Source: Pyrococcus sp. NA2 (lineage in GTDB: Archaea; Methanobacteriota_B; Thermococci; Thermococcales; Thermococcaceae). Taken from it: a stretch of DNA of 64,000 nucleotides. The notes beneath the pieces were generated by a model. It had not been told where the DNA came from. It made no database searches and was given only the letters and a program-made list of their open reading frames with translations. Made by a program: the position numbers and the translations under genes. Positions 39,717-47,709 of the stretch are shown piece by piece. Where the stretch lies: the NCBI RefSeq assembly GCF_000211475.1, contig NC_015474.1, positions 558,001 to 622,000 of the forward strand. The letters run 5' to 3'. The stretch's first letter is position 1, and the number at the start of each line of letters is the position of its first letter.

Positions 39717-41381
39717 TTGAGGCAAAAAATTGTTAAAACACTTTTGGTTTTTGCCCTTGCAGCGGCCTTAGTTGCCACAGGGTGCATAGGAGGGGGAACA
39801 CCAACTCAAACACAAACAGAGACTGGCACATCTCCAACAGAAACGGCTACAGCCCCAAAACATAAAGTCCTTGTAATAGGCTACACGAGAGATCCAGATA
39901 CGCTGGATCCACAGAAGTCTACATGGGTTGACATAACAACAAGCTTAGTATTTGCAACCCTAATAAACATAGGAACCGATGGAAAGATAATTCCAGGTTT
40001 GGCAGAATCATGGGAAATATCGGAAGATGGAAAGGTGATAACATTCCACTTAAGGAAGGGAATAAAGGATGCCCTAGGAAACCCAATCACGGCTGAAGAC
40101 GTTAAGTTCGTATTTGACAGGTTGATGAACCCAGAAACTAGGTCGCCAATGGCACCACTAGTCCTGGGTCCCCTAAAGGAAGTTAAAGTGATAGATGACT
40201 ACACAGTTCAACTAATCTATGAGGAGCCTTATGGTCCAGCATTGCCATTCCTGGCTACAATGCCTCCAGTTGGAATATTCAGCAAGGAATTCTATGAGAA
40301 AGTTGGTCCCGTGCAATTTGGACAGACACCTGCCGGTACTGGTCCCTACTATGTGGTAAAGTGGGTTCGGGGAGCTTACATCGAGTACAAGAGAAACCCA
40401 TACTGGAAGAGGGAGTACAGACCAGATCCAGCACTAAAGAATCCAGGGCCACCCTACATTGAAACGATAAGGTTCAGGATAATAAAGGAGCCATTCACAC
40501 TCGTCTCTGAGTTCAAGAAAGGTAACATTCACGTTCTCCTAGATGTTCCACCGGAGTTCTATAAGGAGCTCGCAAACGATCCAAACGTTGAGATGATACC
40601 AGCGCTGGAGTACGTTCTCCACTACATTGGCTTCAACTGTCAGAAGTATCCATTCAATGATACCAGGGTTAGGCAGGCAATAAACATGGCAATAAACAGG
40701 GAGGAGATAATAAAGTATGCCCTTGAGGGATTGGCAGTTCCAGTACATGGCCCACTCGTTCCAAGCATGAATGGTTACTCTGAAAAGATGGAGGAATACG
40801 CCAAGCAGAAGTATCCTTATGATCCAGAAAAGGCGAAGCAGTTGTTAGCTGAGGCTGGATGGGTTGACAGGGATGGCGACGGAATACTGGAGGACAAGAA
40901 TGGAAACAAGTTCATAGTTGAAATGTGGATATCAACTGGAGAGCTTGAGGCTCCAAAGGTTGCTCAGATAATACAGGCACAGCTTGCAAAGATAGGAATA
41001 AAGGTTAAGATAAGAACCGTTGAGGAATCATCGTTCACGGACTTAGTTTCCAAGGGACTCCACCAGATGTACCTCCTCAGATATGGTCTCCAGGATGCCC
41101 AGATTCTCCTGTACATGTTCCACTCCAAGAAAGGTGTGAAGAGAATGTTCTTCTACAGAAAGGATCTTGACGAAGCATTGGACAAGATGGGTACAACGGT
41201 TGATCCACAGGAAAGGCAGAGGTACATCGAGGAGGCCGAGAAGATATTAATCGATGGAGCACCAATGGTTCCTCTGTATGCAAGAAAGGTGTTCCTAGCC
41301 TATAGGAAGGACGTCGTTGAGGGCATTGTGATCAACCCATACACTCTAGATGTGTACCTAGATGATGCAAAGCTCAAGTGA
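39717..41381 (+). CDS. oppA: Peptide ABC transporter substrate-binding lipoprotein
   Basis: Extracytoplasmic solute-binding protein family 5 (oligopeptide/dipeptide/nickel). A signal helix and lipobox (LVATGC) anchor it to the membrane by a lipid, followed by a Thr-rich linker of about 25 residues. The binding domain has the SBP5 signatures WEISEDGKVITFHLRKGIK and AEDVKFVFDRLMNPE. Length is 554 residues. The start is TTG with GGAGGTGA seven bases upstream. It is first of five consecutive transporter genes, directly after the D-aminoacylase. Confidence 0.93.
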   Translation: MRQKIVKTLLVFALAAALVATGCIGGGTPTQTQTETGTSPTETATAPKHKVLVIGYTRDPDTLDPQKSTWVDITTSLVFATLINIGTDGKIIPGLAESWEISEDGKVITFHLRKGIKDALGNPITAEDVKFVFDRLMNPETRSPMAPLVLGPLKEVKVIDDYTVQLIYEEPYGPALPFLATMPPVGIFSKEFYEKVGPVQFGQTPAGTGPYYVVKWVRGAYIEYKRNPYWKREYRPDPALKNPGPPYIETIRFRIIKEPFTLVSEFKKGNIHVLLDVPPEFYKELANDPNVEMIPALEYVLHYIGFNCQKYPFNDTRVRQAINMAINREEIIKYALEGLAVPVHGPLVPSMNGYSEKMEEYAKQKYPYDPEKAKQLLAEAGWVDRDGDGILEDKNGNKFIVEMWISTGELEAPKVAQIIQAQLAKIGIKVKIRTVEESSFTDLVSKGLHQMYLLRYGLQDAQILLYMFHSKKGVKRMFFYRKDLDEALDKMGTTVDPQERQRYIEEAEKILIDGAPMVPLYARKVFLAYRKDVVEGIVINPYTLDVYLDDAKLK

Positions 41382-41396
41382 GGAGGTGGCAGTCCC

Positions 41397-42329
41397 TTGA
41401 AAAAGGGATGGATCATTAAAAAGGCTCTCTCCCTTCTTATTCCAATTTTTATAGTTTCAGTATTTAGCTTCTCAATCCTGCACTTGATTCCTGGAGATCC
41501 TGCAAGGTACCTCCTCGGAGAATTCGCCACGGAAGAACAGCTGGCAAAGTTCAGGCATCAACTTGGCTTGGATAGGCCACTCTACATTCAATACATAGAT
41601 TGGATGTCAAAAGTTCTCCGGGGGGATTTTGGAACTTCACTTGTTCAAGGAGTTCCAGTAAGTGAATTAATTGCGGGTAGATTAAGCTATACGCTTAAAT
41701 TAACTGTAACTGCTTGGATTATAGCTTGGGTATTTGGATTACTGTTTGGAATGCTTGCAGCAGTTTATAAGCATACATTGTTTGATTACATAGTAATGAC
41801 ATTGGCGGTCTTCTTCATGTCGATGCCATACTTCTGGTTGGGAATATTATTGATCCTCATATTTGGAGTTAAACTTGGAATACTACCAATTTCGGGTCCG
41901 GGAGACTGGAGACATCTAATCTTACCTTCCCTTACCCTAGGATTGCCTCAGGTTGCAGTGATAGCAAGGTTGACCAGAGCTAACATGCTTGACGTTCTCG
42001 AGAAGGATTACATTATGACGGCGAGGGCTAAGGGGCTTCCCGAGAGGATGGTTGTTTACAAGCATGCACTTAGAAATGCACTCATTCCCCTGGTAACGTA
42101 CATGTTCCTTCAAATTCCATGGCTTTTCGGAGGAGCTGTTGTGACTGAAACCGTGTTTGGATGGCCTGGCATGGGTAATTTGCTCGTTATGGCGATCTTC
42201 CAGAGAGACTACCCAGTAGTTCAAGCAATAGTTCTAATAATTGGAGTTCTCACGGTCATCGCAAACTTCCTCGCGGATATAACGTACACTATAATCGATC
42301 CTAGGGTTAGAATCATGGGAGGGGAGTAA
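41397..42329 (+). CDS. oppB: Peptide ABC transporter permease (DppB/OppB type)
   Basis: First inner-membrane permease, 310 residues, six membrane segments. The N-terminus has HLIPGDPARYLLG, and the EAA-like loop contacting the ATPase reads ARLTRANMLDVLEKDYIMTA (split) followed by RAKGLP. The start is TTG with GAGGAGGTGG upstream. It lies 15 bases after oppA. Confidence 0.93.
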   Translation: MKKGWIIKKALSLLIPIFIVSVFSFSILHLIPGDPARYLLGEFATEEQLAKFRHQLGLDRPLYIQYIDWMSKVLRGDFGTSLVQGVPVSELIAGRLSYTLKLTVTAWIIAWVFGLLFGMLAAVYKHTLFDYIVMTLAVFFMSMPYFWLGILLILIFGVKLGILPISGPGDWRHLILPSLTLGLPQVAVIARLTRANMLDVLEKDYIMTARAKGLPERMVVYKHALRNALIPLVTYMFLQIPWLFGGAVVTETVFGWPGMGNLLVMAIFQRDYPVVQAIVLIIGVLTVIANFLADITYTIIDPRVRIMGGE

Positions 42330-42364
42330 AATGAGGAGAAGAAAAGTAAAAAAAAGGAGAAAGC

Positions 42365-43198
42365 ATGTGGCATTTAACTTGGTTGAGGTTCAAAAAGAAC
42401 AAATTGGGAATGATAGGACTCGGAATAATAATATTTTGGGTTCTCGTCGCGATATTTGCCCCTTTTATAGCACCATATTCCCCAGTTGAACAGCACTTAG
42501 AGGACAGGCTAAAACCTCCATGTAAAGAATACTGGCTTGGAACAGATGAATTCGGTAGGGATATATTCTCGAGAATAGTCTACGGCTCAAGAATTGTGCT
42601 GGTTGTTGGAATAATAGTTGCTTTAATCTCAGCGGCGATTGGAGTGACACTTGGCCTTATCTCTGGGTACTTTGGAGGAAAGGTGGATGAAATCATAATG
42701 AGAACCGTTGACATAGTCTGGGCATTTCCCTCTTTAATCCTAGCATTAGCAATAGTGGCGATACTCGGACCTGGATTGATAAATGCAATGATAGCAATTG
42801 CCCTAGTTGGATGGGCATCCTATGCAAGGGTCGTTAGGGCTGAAACGTTGTCCGTCAAGGAGGAACTATTCATAGAGGCCGCAAGGGCAATAGGAGAGAG
42901 CGACCTAAGGATACTCTTCTCCTACATCCTCCCCAATGTCATGTCCTCAATTCTAGTTTTGATAACGTACAACATCCCCTCCGCAATAATAACGGCGTCC
43001 TCACTAAGCTTCCTGGGTCTTGGAGCTCAGCCCCCCAGCCCAGATTGGGGTTTAATGCTTTCAAGCGCAAGAGTCTACGTGACAAGAGCTCCCTGGTACT
43101 CGATATTTCCAGGATTGGCAATAATGACACTCGTATTAGGTTTCAACTTCGTTGGAGATGGATTGAGAGATGCAATACAACCTGAGAAGGTGAGCTGA
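42365..43198 (+). CDS. oppC: Peptide ABC transporter permease (DppC/OppC type)
   Basis: Second permease, 277 residues, with the typical N-terminal cytoplasmic segment WLRFKKNKLGMIGL, LGTDEFGRDIFSRIVYG and the loop VRAETLSVKEELFIEAARA. ATG 42365 has AAGGAG five bases upstream. An ATG directly after the oppB stop (42330) is in another frame, separated by a run of eight A's. One extra A would join it, so either the start is 42365 or the tract is phase-variable; the former is simpler. Confidence 0.92.
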   Translation: MWHLTWLRFKKNKLGMIGLGIIIFWVLVAIFAPFIAPYSPVEQHLEDRLKPPCKEYWLGTDEFGRDIFSRIVYGSRIVLVVGIIVALISAAIGVTLGLISGYFGGKVDEIIMRTVDIVWAFPSLILALAIVAILGPGLINAMIAIALVGWASYARVVRAETLSVKEELFIEAARAIGESDLRILFSYILPNVMSSILVLITYNIPSAIITASSLSFLGLGAQPPSPDWGLMLSSARVYVTRAPWYSIFPGLAIMTLVLGFNFVGDGLRDAIQPEKVS

Positions 43199-43199
43199 A

Positions 43200-44171
43200 G
43201 TGAGTGGGGAACCCCTGGTTAAGATCGAGAACCTATACGTTGACTTCATTACCGATAGGGGAATAGTCAAAGCGATAGATGGAGTATCCTTTGATATAAG
43301 GAAGGGAGAGATACTTGCCCTCATAGGAGAGACTGGCTGTGGAAAGAGTGTAACGGCAAAGGCCATCATGAGACTACTTCCAAGGAATGCAATAGTAAAG
43401 GGGAAGATCATATACAAGGGCAGAAATCTCCTCGAACTTCCTGAAAGAGAAATGAGAAAGATAAGGGGAAAAGAGATAGCAATGATCTTCCAGGATCCTC
43501 TAACCTCCTTAAATCCGGTCTTCACGATAGAGGATCAAATGGGAGAAATGTTCAAGATACACAAGCTACCCGTTGTTGGAAGTATACTGGATGAAATAGT
43601 AAACCTCCTAAGGCTGGTCAAGATTCCAGATCCAGAGAGGAGGGTGAAATCTTACCCATTTGAGCTTAGCGGTGGAATGAGACAGAGGGTCATGATAGCA
43701 ATGATGCTCTCCGCAAAGCCAAACCTTCTAATAGCGGATGAACCTACAACTGCATTAGATGTTACAATTCAAGCCCAAATAATGAACCTGATGTTAGAAC
43801 TAAGAAAAAAATTTGAAACATCAATCCTACTAATCACCCACAATCCAGGGGTCGTCGCCGAGATGGCGGACAGAGTAGTTGTAATGTACGCGGGTCAGAT
43901 AGTCGAGATAGCTCCAGTTGAAGAGATATTTGACAACCCCCTTCACCCTTACACTCAGGGTCTTCTGAGGGCATTGCCTAGAGGACACAAAACGGAGAGA
44001 GAGCTGGAGAATATACCAGGCAGAGTTCCCAACCTTTTAAACCCCCCGAAGGGGTGTAGATTTCACCCGAGATGTAAGAGAGCTAAAGAAATCTGCAGTA
44101 AAGAGAAGCCCAAACTAATAGAAGTTAGCAAGGAACATTACGTTGCATGCCACCTCTACGGGGGTGGATGA
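43200..44171 (+). CDS. oppD: Peptide ABC transporter ATPase (DppD/OppD type)
   Basis: First ATPase of the importer, 323 residues. Walker A is GETGCGKSV, the signature LSGGMRQR, Walker B LLIADEPT, and the H-loop THNPG. The C-terminal oligo_HPY domain has CRFHPRCKRAKEIC, a cysteine pattern usual for this subfamily. The start GTG is one base after the oppC stop with AAGGTGA upstream. oppF begins just after its stop. Confidence 0.94.
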   Translation: MSGEPLVKIENLYVDFITDRGIVKAIDGVSFDIRKGEILALIGETGCGKSVTAKAIMRLLPRNAIVKGKIIYKGRNLLELPEREMRKIRGKEIAMIFQDPLTSLNPVFTIEDQMGEMFKIHKLPVVGSILDEIVNLLRLVKIPDPERRVKSYPFELSGGMRQRVMIAMMLSAKPNLLIADEPTTALDVTIQAQIMNLMLELRKKFETSILLITHNPGVVAEMADRVVVMYAGQIVEIAPVEEIFDNPLHPYTQGLLRALPRGHKTERELENIPGRVPNLLNPPKGCRFHPRCKRAKEICSKEKPKLIEVSKEHYVACHLYGGG

Positions 44172-44172
44172 A

Positions 44173-45204
44173 ATGAAGGACTTCATTGTAACCGAGAACC
44201 TGAAGAAATACTTCCCAGTACGTGGGGGACTTTTCAAGCAAAAGAATCTCTACGTTCACGCGGTTGATGGGATAAGCATAAGTATAAGGAAGGGAGAAAC
44301 ATTTGGATTGGCAGGAGAGAGTGGCTGTGGAAAGAGCACCTTTGGAAGGCTACTCCTTAGGTTAATAGAACCTACGGAGGGAAACATATACTTTGATGGA
44401 ATAGAAATAACGAGGCTAGATAAGAATGAAATGCGTAAAGTTAGAAGAAGAATGGGCATAGTCTTTCAAGATCCAAAGTCCTCTCTGAATCCAAGGATGA
44501 CGATTTATGATACCCTTAAGAGGCCACTTGAAATCCATGGATTGGCTGAAAGTGAAGAGGAGAAATATGACAAAATAGTAAAGATACTTGAGGCCGTTGG
44601 ACTTGGAGAGGAGCATCTAAGTAGGTACCCCCACGAGCTAAGTGGAGGGCAACTACAAAGGGTCAGCATAGCGAGGGCAATAATAACAAACCCAGATTTC
44701 GTTGTATTGGATGAGCCAACCTCAGCTTTAGACATCTCGGTTCAGGCCCAGATATTAAATCTTCTAGTCGACCTTCAAAGGAAATTTGACCTAACATACC
44801 TCTTCATCTCCCACGACATCTCAGTCCTCCAGTACATGAGTGATAGAATAGGAATAATGTACCTTGGAAAGATAGTTGAGATACTCAGCATAGATGACTT
44901 TAGGAAGGGAGAGATATACCATCCATATACCGCATATCTTCTACTCTCAACTCCAGCATTGCATCCAAGTAAAAGAACATCAGAGAAAGTCATCTTAACA
45001 GGAGAAGTTCCAAGTCCAATAAATGTTCCTCCTGGATGTAGATTCCACGTCAGGTGTCCATTTGCTACTCAAAAATGCAAGGATGAGGAGCCTCGGCTTA
45101 TGGAAATAAAAAAGGATCACTATGTTGCATGCTACTATCCAGATAAGACGAGAGAAGAACTTGGTCCTCTAGTTAAGGAGAAACTTAAGATGTACTCGCT
45201 TTAA
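44173..45204 (+). CDS. oppF: Peptide ABC transporter ATPase (DppF/OppF type)
   Basis: Second ATPase, 343 residues from ATG 44173. Walker A is GESGCGKST, the signature LSGGQLQR, Walker B FVVLDEPTS and the C-terminal CRFHVRCPFATQKC. A longer frame from 44143 has no ribosome site of its own. It ends the operon; a T-rich stretch (about 45213-45247) downstream probably terminates transcription. Confidence 0.94.
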   Translation: MKDFIVTENLKKYFPVRGGLFKQKNLYVHAVDGISISIRKGETFGLAGESGCGKSTFGRLLLRLIEPTEGNIYFDGIEITRLDKNEMRKVRRRMGIVFQDPKSSLNPRMTIYDTLKRPLEIHGLAESEEEKYDKIVKILEAVGLGEEHLSRYPHELSGGQLQRVSIARAIITNPDFVVLDEPTSALDISVQAQILNLLVDLQRKFDLTYLFISHDISVLQYMSDRIGIMYLGKIVEILSIDDFRKGEIYHPYTAYLLLSTPALHPSKRTSEKVILTGEVPSPINVPPGCRFHVRCPFATQKCKDEEPRLMEIKKDHYVACYYPDKTREELGPLVKEKLKMYSL

Positions 45205-45239
45205 ATTATGGTCTCCTTTTTATTTTGGATTTTGAGGGT

Positions 45240-45466
45240 TTTTTAATTCTCTTTTAGTCTTATTGGAACATATATACTTTGGCGGAAACCAAACTTTTTT
45301 TAAGTCTTATTAGAACGGTAGTAAGAAACAGCTTCAAGAACGCGGTTGACGCACTTGAAAGGTCGACAGCCATTCTCTTTTTTATAGTATTATTGGAACC
45401 GTTGATGCGAGAGAGGCTGTATACAAGGCTGTCGACCTTTCAATTCTCTTTTAGTCTTATTGGAAC
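45240..45466 (+). CRISPR. Degenerate CRISPR remnant (one intact repeat, three decayed)
   Basis: A full 30-base Pyrococcus-type repeat lies at 45437-45466 (starts CTTTCAATTC, ends TTATTGGAAC). A copy with two changes lies at 45240-45269. Two decayed copies end at 45316 (TTATTAGAAC) and 45399 (TTATTGGAAC). Repeat ends are 47, 83 and 67 bases apart; only the last fits a normal repeat plus 37-base spacer. The first 10 bases of sequence before the intact repeat, together with seven repeat bases, recur inverted at 45355-45371 (TTGAAAGGTCGACAGCC). No cas gene is nearby, so this is a relic or an orphan mini-array. Confidence 0.7.
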
Positions 45467-45598
45467 ACCAATAATGCTAGTTGCCGATAACATAGCATAC
45501 TTCGGACGAGAAGCGTATGAAAAGAAATACCTGAACAAACAACACTTGCCAAGATAAAAGCCCAACTCAGAAGACTCGGAATAGAATTAGTAGAATAA
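45467..45598 (+). pseudogene. Frameshifted 3' fragment of an unknown gene
   Basis: Just after the intact CRISPR repeat, the + strand encodes MLVADNIAYFGREAYEKKYL then NKQ. After a one-base shift it continues TLAKIKAQLRRLGIELVE and stops at 45596-45598. Both halves read like genuine protein with Lys/Glu-rich helices, so I infer the C-terminus of a decayed gene whose front was lost. The family is not recognised. It could belong to the element remnant to its right. Confidence 0.4.
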
Positions 45599-45690
45599 AG
45601 GGGGCACGGCGTTCGCCAAGCCCGCCTCACGAGAATTCCGGGCCGTCATCATTTTTCCGAACCCAGACCTCACTCGGCGGGCAACCCCCG
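45598..45690 (-). ncRNA. GC-rich structured RNA candidate with its own promoter
   Basis: A GC-rich island in AT-rich surroundings. GGGGG/CCCCC ends pair (45600-45604 with 45685-45689), GCCCGCC pairs with GGCGGGC (45620-45626 with 45676-45682), and GGCGTTCGCC (45608-45617) forms a hairpin. On the - strand a TATA-like TTTTATAT lies at about 45711-45718, some 25 bases before the start of the outer stem, the correct archaeal spacing, and a T-rich stretch follows the 3' end. GC-rich RNA genes (hgc families) are known from Pyrococcus; I cannot tell which, if any, this is. Confidence 0.55.
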
Positions 45691-45867
45691 AACCAAACTA
45701 AACCCCCAACATATAAAACCCTTTCTCCCCCCATTGCCAAGTCCACGACAATCCGAAAACATTACTATTAAAAGAAGAAAGAAAAATGCATGAGAGTGCA
45801 ACGCGACAAGCGATGAAAAAACTCTATAAATAGTTGTTACATAATCGTCTATGGACGGTGAAACGTC
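45691..45867. other. Gap before the helical/PIN gene pair, with promoter
   Basis: Holds the - strand TATA-like element of the RNA candidate (45711-45718) and, for the + strand, CTCTATAAATAG at 45821-45832, some 25-35 bases before the probable start of the message for the gene at 45868. No other coding potential is seen. A C-rich stretch at 45717-45740 is unexplained. Confidence 0.5.
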
Positions 45868-46584
45868 ATGGAGACATCGCAGGCAATAACAAGCTCATGG
45901 GATTACATACTAGTGGATCGATTCGTTAATGAATTATTTGACGGAGTTTTGGGATCATTAGACCCTCGCTTTTCCTCAGATTACGTAATTCGAAAAAAAC
46001 ACTTGTCAAAAGTCTTTAAGGACTTACTCCAACTAAAAACACTATCTCCTGACCGAAAAGAAACGATCCTAAATAAACTCATCGGAGCCCTCCCAAAATA
46101 TCCTCACAAAGTTGCATACCTGGAAGCAAGAAGGAAAATGATGGAAATTCTTAAAGAAGAATTACCAGACATCACCAGAGACCTAGACAGGCTTTACAGA
46201 TACATCGACTTACAAGAGGTAGAACAATCCCTCAAAATTGATTTGATAAAACAAAAAGGATACATAGCCTCATTAAGAGAAGCAATCAACGAGCTAATAC
46301 TGACAGAGGACTTACCTCCAGAAGCCATCCAAAAGTATCTACTCCTAGACCAAGCCCTCTCACTCTTAGTTTCCCTCTATGAAAAAGTAATAAACAGCGG
46401 AGGCTTAATAGGAGTCGAAAAATACGGCCATTACATCATAATCCTACTCCTAAGAATATACAGCATATTAAAGAACCAAGAGAGCATTGAGAACCTTGAA
46501 GGGGATATAATCGAAATAGCCCCATTAGTGTCCAAAGCCGGAGATCTGAAGGCCCTACAACTAGCGGCTAGCCTGGTGAAATGA
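45868..46584 (+). CDS. Unknown all-helical protein, partner of a PIN protein
   Basis: I do not recognise this 238-residue protein. It is predicted helix throughout, with no cysteines, no membrane segment and no nucleotide motif. Charged amphipathic helices (MMEILKEELPDITRDLDRLY) suggest a protein-binding role. GGTGA stands nine bases before the ATG, after a clear TATA box. The PIN gene starts one base after the stop, so they are translated together. By position it could be an antitoxin or regulator of the PIN nuclease, but it is much larger than VapB and lacks an obvious DNA-binding domain. Confidence 0.65.
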   Translation: METSQAITSSWDYILVDRFVNELFDGVLGSLDPRFSSDYVIRKKHLSKVFKDLLQLKTLSPDRKETILNKLIGALPKYPHKVAYLEARRKMMEILKEELPDITRDLDRLYRYIDLQEVEQSLKIDLIKQKGYIASLREAINELILTEDLPPEAIQKYLLLDQALSLLVSLYEKVINSGGLIGVEKYGHYIIILLLRIYSILKNQESIENLEGDIIEIAPLVSKAGDLKALQLAASLVK

Positions 46585-46585
46585 G

Positions 46586-47302
46586 TTGGAGATAGTGTTC
46601 CTAGACACGAACTTACTTTATGCCTTCCTCTTGGAAAACGATGCTCACCACAAACTTGCCAAAGAGATAATTGAGAAGTTACTGAAAAATCGAACTCCAA
46701 TAATAATTCCCGAAGCGGTTTATAGGGACTTAAGGAGAAGCTTCCACAGAAAATACCTGAATGCTGAAGCCCACTTAATATACTTTTATCAAAAAGCCCT
46801 CAGATCTGGTCTAAAAAGGGAAGAAGAGATATACAAGTACGTTGAGAACAACCTTTTAGAATACGCACTCAAACATGATAAGAAATCCCTAAATATGTAC
46901 CAGTACCTCCTTGATTACATTAAAAAGAACAAGTTATTCTCACCAGAAAAGAGACCACTCCTAACACAAATTCTCGATAATCACCTCATAAAAATCCTGT
47001 CAAAGCTGAAACCAGTTGAAGAACAGACAATCCACCTAACACTTGGAGATAGGGAACTAGACATATATAAGGACATTTACAATAAAGTTAGCCCAATGTT
47101 CAAAGATGAAGCCGACGCAGAGATATTCTGTCAAATAGCAGCCACAATAGCAAGTGAAGATGAAACTAAAGATGAGATAAAATACAAACTATGCACTACA
47201 GATAGAGAATTCGCAAAGACAGGAAACAAGGCAATTGAGATATTGAATAAAGAGGGATACAAAATAAACCTCGAAATACAATACCTTAAAAGAGAAGACT
47301 AA
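46586..47302 (+). CDS. PIN-domain ribonuclease-like protein with helical insert
   Basis: PIN-fold nuclease candidate of 238 residues. Acidic residues match the PIN site: Asp7 (VFLDTNLLYAFL), Glu43 (IIPEAVYRDL), Asp174/Asp177 (MFKDEADAEIF) and Asp206 (CTTDREFA). Between Glu43 and Asp174 lies a helical insert of about 110 residues, making it far longer than VapC toxins (about 130). The start is TTG, one base after the previous stop, with GGTGA upstream. It may be a toxin or an RNA-processing enzyme. Confidence 0.75.
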   Translation: MEIVFLDTNLLYAFLLENDAHHKLAKEIIEKLLKNRTPIIIPEAVYRDLRRSFHRKYLNAEAHLIYFYQKALRSGLKREEEIYKYVENNLLEYALKHDKKSLNMYQYLLDYIKKNKLFSPEKRPLLTQILDNHLIKILSKLKPVEEQTIHLTLGDRELDIYKDIYNKVSPMFKDEADAEIFCQIAATIASEDETKDEIKYKLCTTDREFAKTGNKAIEILNKEGYKINLEIQYLKRED

Positions 47303-47709
47303 CCAATTATCCAAATTATAAGCTATGAATATTGCCACTAACCTGCCACTACGACACCCGCCGAAAGCTCGCATTTGCTTATTTCTCCAGACAGAATGAA
47401 CAAACAATTCCAATGCTCGATCAAGCCATAGGCGTTATCCTACAACAAATAATGAACCACATACTAGATTTGATAATAGAAGATAACTTCCGTATCTAAA
47501 TACTCACCGACAAAGCCTTTCTAATGGTTAGTGCAATATACATTAATGCTCAGGAATTTTGTCTGTAGATCACCTTCATTCAGACAATCTTTATATAGGG
47601 AGTAAATTAAATTAGAAAATGAGAAGGGCGGTCACGCCCCCACAGTAAGTTTCATACTTTTTCTCACCATTCTTTTAATCCATAACCCTCAATTTCGCCA
47701 TTTGGACCC
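47303..47709. other. Convergent gap with a gene-like remnant and a TATA-driven hairpin
   Basis: Between the PIN gene and the convergent DUF3800 gene. Around 47330-47500 one + strand frame, without a usable start, reads like a protein tail (AFAYFSRQNEQTIPMLDQAI... ending EDNFRI), possibly a gene remnant. Near 47590-47597 a TTTATATA box is followed, some 30 bases on, by the hairpin GGGCG-GTCA-CGCCC (47626-47639) and a TTTTTCTC run at about 47658-47665, which could be a short RNA or terminator. Confidence 0.35.

Noticed and set aside
42330-42364. Alternative oppC start directly after oppB
   Set aside because: Out of frame with oppC unless a base is missing; the ATG at 42365 has a good ribosome site.
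45279-45557. 92-residue frame across the CRISPR remnant
   Set aside because: It runs through the repeats and has no ribosome site; only its last part resembles protein and is listed as a gene fragment.
46586-47302. Classical VapC toxin
   Set aside because: PIN residues are present but the protein is nearly twice the VapC size and its partner is not a VapB-like DNA-binding protein.
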